Part shown: in pieces, positions 20,048 through 23,257 of the stretch
Layout: every line of letters begins with the position of its first letter
How positions within the stretch are numbered: the stretch's first letter is position 1
DNA from: Mnemiopsis leidyi
Lineage: Eukaryota; Ctenophora; Tentaculata; Lobata; Bolinopsidae
Length of the DNA: 23,257 nucleotides
Direction: 5' to 3'
Assembly (NCBI GenBank): GCA_000226015.1
Contig: JH153802.1
Location: 22,225 to 45,481 of the forward strand
Notes under the pieces: model-generated
The model's input: only the letters and a program-made list of their open reading frames with translations
Database searches by the model: none
What the model was told of the DNA's origin: nothing
Made by a program: the position numbers and the translations under genes

Positions 20048-21271
20048 TTAAATTTTACTGACAGGCTTTCTGATACGAGAGGCTAGTATATTTTTATAGT
20101 ATCTACATGTGGCCAGTATTTCAGAACTTCTGAATACCACAATTGCAGGATTAAGAAGTGCCAACACCTGTGGCACAAAAAGTCTTCCTATAAATCTTGC
20201 TGAATCCAAGAATAAAAACCCAAAATACTCCTTCTTCATCTCAATAACAATGACGATGAGAAAGTTCGCCAGCCATACCACGTTGCCCATATTCATGAGG
20301 AGGATGGTTACAGCGCCCCGTCTGGTGTTGAGAAGGGAAGGAGATATCTTCTTGCTCCACTTAGCAGGAGAGAGTGCTGTCTGGCTTGACGGTCTCACGT
20401 ACCGTATACAGGTGGGGGAGCCGACAAGGGGGTGGTTCTTCCTCTTCCGACCATGGGAGGAGGCTGCCGGGGTGGTCTTGATCTGCTTGATGCTGTTTGA
20501 AGAGTCAGCCCGGAAGTTCTCACGATCCGGAGCAGCAGTGGCGTGAACTTGAGACAGTCTTCTCTCCTTGTTTCTCAACAAAATTGTAGTCCAGATGGAT
20601 GTAATGAACCCAGCTATACAGTGAAGTATGGCCGGGATCCACATAACCAAACTCAGCATGGTCAGTTTCTTCAGGTGTGGTTGCTCCTTGGTTGTTTCTC
20701 CAACGTCCACCAGGACCCTGGCATCCCAGAAGTAGATGGTGAGACCAGCTCCTCGGTAGAGAGTCTTGTGACTCTTCACTACCGTGTAGATGAGCGTCAC
20801 CAGGATTATCAGGGTGTAGGAGAAGATCACACAGAGGATCGCTCTGAACTGTCGGTTTAGAGCTCCCCGCTTGGTCGACAGAGGATCACTGACTCCAAAG
20901 TATCTGGCGATACTAAGGAGGGAGGTGATAACGACAGACAGGTAAATAGGGATAGCTCCCAACTTGAGAAACACAGTCTCCACTACACCAACACTAGCCA
21001 GCTCGGGGAGCAGGCCCGGCTTGAAGGACATGAAAGCCACGTAGATGGGGTAGTAGAGAGAGGTGACCAGGTCCGTGGCAGCCAAGAGCTGGAAGAGACG
21101 CCGGGAGATGGTCGGTTTGTTGAGACACTGGTAGGTGAAACTGATGAGGTTGAGGAGGGTCGAAGAGAGGAGGAGAGCAACGAAAGTTACCCCGATCAAG
21201 TAGGATAGAATCTGATCGGTCATCAGGACTGAGTCTGAACTGGCAGTAGTGTTTCGCCAGAACCTGATCAT
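20048..21271 (-). CDS. Orphan rhodopsin-like (class A) G-protein-coupled receptor, single exon
   Basis: The 407-residue protein has seven hydrophobic segments (about 21-45, 60-82, 97-121, 143-167, 204-232, 320-344, 357-380). Class A landmarks are Asn41 in TM1, Asp67 in TM2 (LAATDLV), ARY (122-124) in place of DRY with the following Val and Pro conserved, Pro213 in TM5, and NPxxV (374-378) in place of NPxxY. The short N-terminus has an N-glycosylation site (Asn7). The third intracellular loop is long (about 233-318), basic and Ser/Pro-rich. Neither cysteine of the usual TM3-ECL2 disulfide is present. TM6 lacks the CWxP proline. The gene is intronless, and the frame is intact end to end with GC-rich codons, so it is functional-looking. 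It is a plasma-membrane receptor, and its ligand cannot be inferred. Met17 is an alternative start, but the first ATG keeps the glycosylation site. Confidence 0.9.
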   Translation of the reverse strand: MIRFWRNTTASSDSVLMTDQILSYLIGVTFVALLLSSTLLNLISFTYQCLNKPTISRRLFQLLAATDLVTSLYYPIYVAFMSFKPGLLPELASVGVVETVFLKLGAIPIYLSVVITSLLSIARYFGVSDPLSTKRGALNRQFRAILCVIFSYTLIILVTLIYTVVKSHKTLYRGAGLTIYFWDARVLVDVGETTKEQPHLKKLTMLSLVMWIPAILHCIAGFITSIWTTILLRNKERRLSQVHATAAPDRENFRADSSNSIKQIKTTPAASSHGRKRKNHPLVGSPTCIRYVRPSSQTALSPAKWSKKISPSLLNTRRGAVTILLMNMGNVVWLANFLIVIVIEMKKEYFGFLFLDSARFIGRLFVPQVLALLNPAIVVFRSSEILATCRYYKNILASRIRKPVSKI

Positions 21272-21298
21272 AACTCGTGCGTCCTATGATTTAGAGGG

Positions 21299-21361
21299 TT
21301 GGGTTATTATCTAGCTATTGGGTTATTTACCAGCTAGGCTATTGGGTTATTTCCTAGCTAT
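21299..21361 (-). promoter_or_regulatory. Repeated CCAAT-containing unit just upstream of the receptor
   Basis: Three imperfect copies of ttgggttatt...cagcta lie 28-90 bases upstream of the receptor ATG. On the receptor strand two of them present CCAAT (21317-21321 and 21341-21345). They could be promoter elements or simply a small repeat. Confidence 0.3.
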
Positions 21362-23257
21362 CAAATCGATAAAGTTATAATAAGATCATATTATATTTTT
21401 GAAAGCTTGGCAAGGTAGCACGTCCCGTGGTAAGGAAGCACATCCCTTAATCCCTTCCTGGATGTGTCAAAGACACCACAAAAATAAAAGCAGTGTTACA
21501 GACATTAACTAGGGTAAACAAGGTGTCGTGATGAGCATCTTTTTGTAGGATCTTTGACAAATAGGATCGAACTAAAATGGTCACGTATAATTAGAAGCCA
21601 GTAAAAGAATATCAATAGTTATAAACATTAAAGTCTAAGGCATTTAGGAAACGGTTGTTAGATGTGCATTTTAGGACCACAGTTGTGGAAGGAAGTGACT
21701 ATAGTCAACATGGGAGTATTATTATTACGTCACGGAAGATTCCTCCTGAAGAATGGAGCAGCGAAAATTGATTTTCAGCGTAAGTTGCCCACATTTGAAT
21801 TTAAATGACAGTATTTTAAGTGAAGTACCGATTTAAAATGGTTCGAAAGTGTCACCAATGCCTTTGGTAGGGGGTTGGCTTAATCGATTTCTAAGCCGAC
21901 GCCCGACATCGACAACTTCAATTAAAATGCGCTCGCTTGTTGTAACAATGAGGTTGTCATTGCTGAGGTTGTCATTGCTGTCAAGCAGTTGAGTACATGA
22001 ATCATTGAATCACAGGAGTCACATGATCGCTCAGCGTTTTAGGGTGAATATCAGCTCAATAATTATTTGACTGATTATGTAAATGATTGGACAACGCCCA
22101 CTTAATTTTGTACCGATATCCCAGCTGACAATGCTGCTGACGACAGTATCGTGCGTCTCATCCTGAGGTATCTGTTACTACGGAACTTCAAACGGTGACA
22201 AACTGTCAAAAATGCAGCCAGCTCGTTTGATATAATCTCGACTTAATCTAATTCTAAAGTCCCACTTCACGACAATTCAGAGCGATATTGAATAAAAAAT
22301 ATCAATTTCATGATCAGAGAATCAGAGATTTGGTAAAGCGAAATTGGACAATCGATCACGTGGTTCAGAGAAATATTTAGTTGGAATATATAGACAATAA
22401 ATAGAGAATCGTATTTCTAGGGAAGTTTCTCAAATTTTGAAAAGATTTTAAACTTCGTTTCTCAAAATATTTTGGCCCTGCTTTAGTTCTTGGTAGTTAA
22501 ATACTCTCACATGGTCCAATGGAAACAGATTGACCTTGAAAAACAAATATAGGAGTTTTACATTAAGAGAAATAGGACTAACAAGAATTGCGCCCGCTTG
22601 GTCTCAGGCGGACGCTAGATTTCCATCTCTTTAATTGTACAGCAAAGGAATAATAAAATCGTGCAGATAAATTGGCGCGGAACTCGTGCTAAGACTTGCT
22701 GCGCGTTGAATTCTGCACATGGGCGCATTTGACCGGAATTTATTAGTTCATCATGTTGAGTGTTTACTGTTTGCGCGCAATATTTGACATCACTGAGTGT
22801 AGTTGCGTTCGTGCTTTTTACGAGTTCAGTATTCTTTGGTACGACTATAGTACCTAACTTTATATTAATTGTCTGAATTATCTTTTATCAATTTGTATAA
22901 GCATTGCATTCTGACAGTTGACAATGAACCATACAAGTTTTTAGCTGCCCGCACCTTTTGTTCGTTTTCCGCCAAACGACAATTTCAGCATCCGACCGCT
23001 TTTACGTTTATCATTATGCAATCCCATTTACCGACAGTTCTTGTTTTACAAAGATCTACCGTCTGCGTGATGTTGGTCAGTTGAGCTGCAAATGCAGTCC
23101 AAGTAGCCACGCGCAATTGCACGTTTTGGACCAAGAAATTTCTTAAGCAAATAACTTTGCGTAGGAGCAAGCTTTCTAGCCTCGAAAGCTGCGTTCACGT
23201 GGTAACGAACGTCTTGCGGAGTTTAACGCATGTTTTCATCTGTTACACCAGACACCA
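21362..23257. other. Upstream region of the receptor, no supported gene
   Basis: This is AT-rich sequence. A 15-base duplication (tgaggttgtcattgc) lies at about 21950-21979. Open frames near 22869-23170 on both strands overlap each other and lack starts, domains or splice context. I see no RNA genes. Confidence 0.5.

Noticed and set aside
20109..20860. Plus-strand open frames of 105-145 codons
   Set aside because: They are antisense to the intact receptor gene, with no recognisable domain, and are expected from its GC-rich codons.

Overview
This is eukaryotic, almost certainly animal, DNA. It is AT-rich, and genes are split by GT-AG introns of roughly 100-1,300 bases. Coding exons are visibly GC-richer than their surroundings, and the non-coding space carries foldback elements and minisatellites. 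The proteins (an SLC30 zinc transporter and a rhodopsin-class 7TM receptor on one exon) are metazoan. The short introns and the highly divergent intronless receptor fit an invertebrate, perhaps an early-branching lineage such as a cnidarian or ctenophore. I cannot fix the phylum from sequence alone.

Layout. Bases 1-11,500 hold no gene I can firmly support. They contain a 16-bp minisatellite cut by the window edge, an 11-bp TACT-rich array, a tRNA-like segment on the minus strand (about 2552-2626), a 428-bp GC-rich foldback transposon with an 8-bp target duplication (4409-4836), a three-copy 37-bp repeat (5181-5294), a 126-bp palindrome (5892-6017), a perfect 29-bp hairpin (8108-8168) and a 24-bp minisatellite (9037-9208). 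A few stretches look like isolated exons (1460-1590, 5453-5601, 7659-7776, 8876-8938) and are given only as low-confidence candidates.

Bases 11,538-15,086 (+) encode a vesicular zinc transporter of the ZnT2/3/8 group in seven recognisable exons, complete except for a short N-terminus. Bases 17,037-18,803 (+) encode a small three-exon secreted protein (103 aa) with a signal peptide, one CPNC motif and an arginine-rich tail. It lies behind a TATA box and two CACGTG E-boxes, and I do not recognise its family. Bases 20,048-21,271 (-) encode a 407-aa rhodopsin-like GPCR, convergent with the secreted-protein gene. The remainder to 23,257 is upstream sequence of the receptor with no supported gene.

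The three genes do not form an obvious pathway. The transporter loads zinc into vesicles. The small secreted protein and the orphan receptor are neighbours, but any ligand-receptor link would be speculation.
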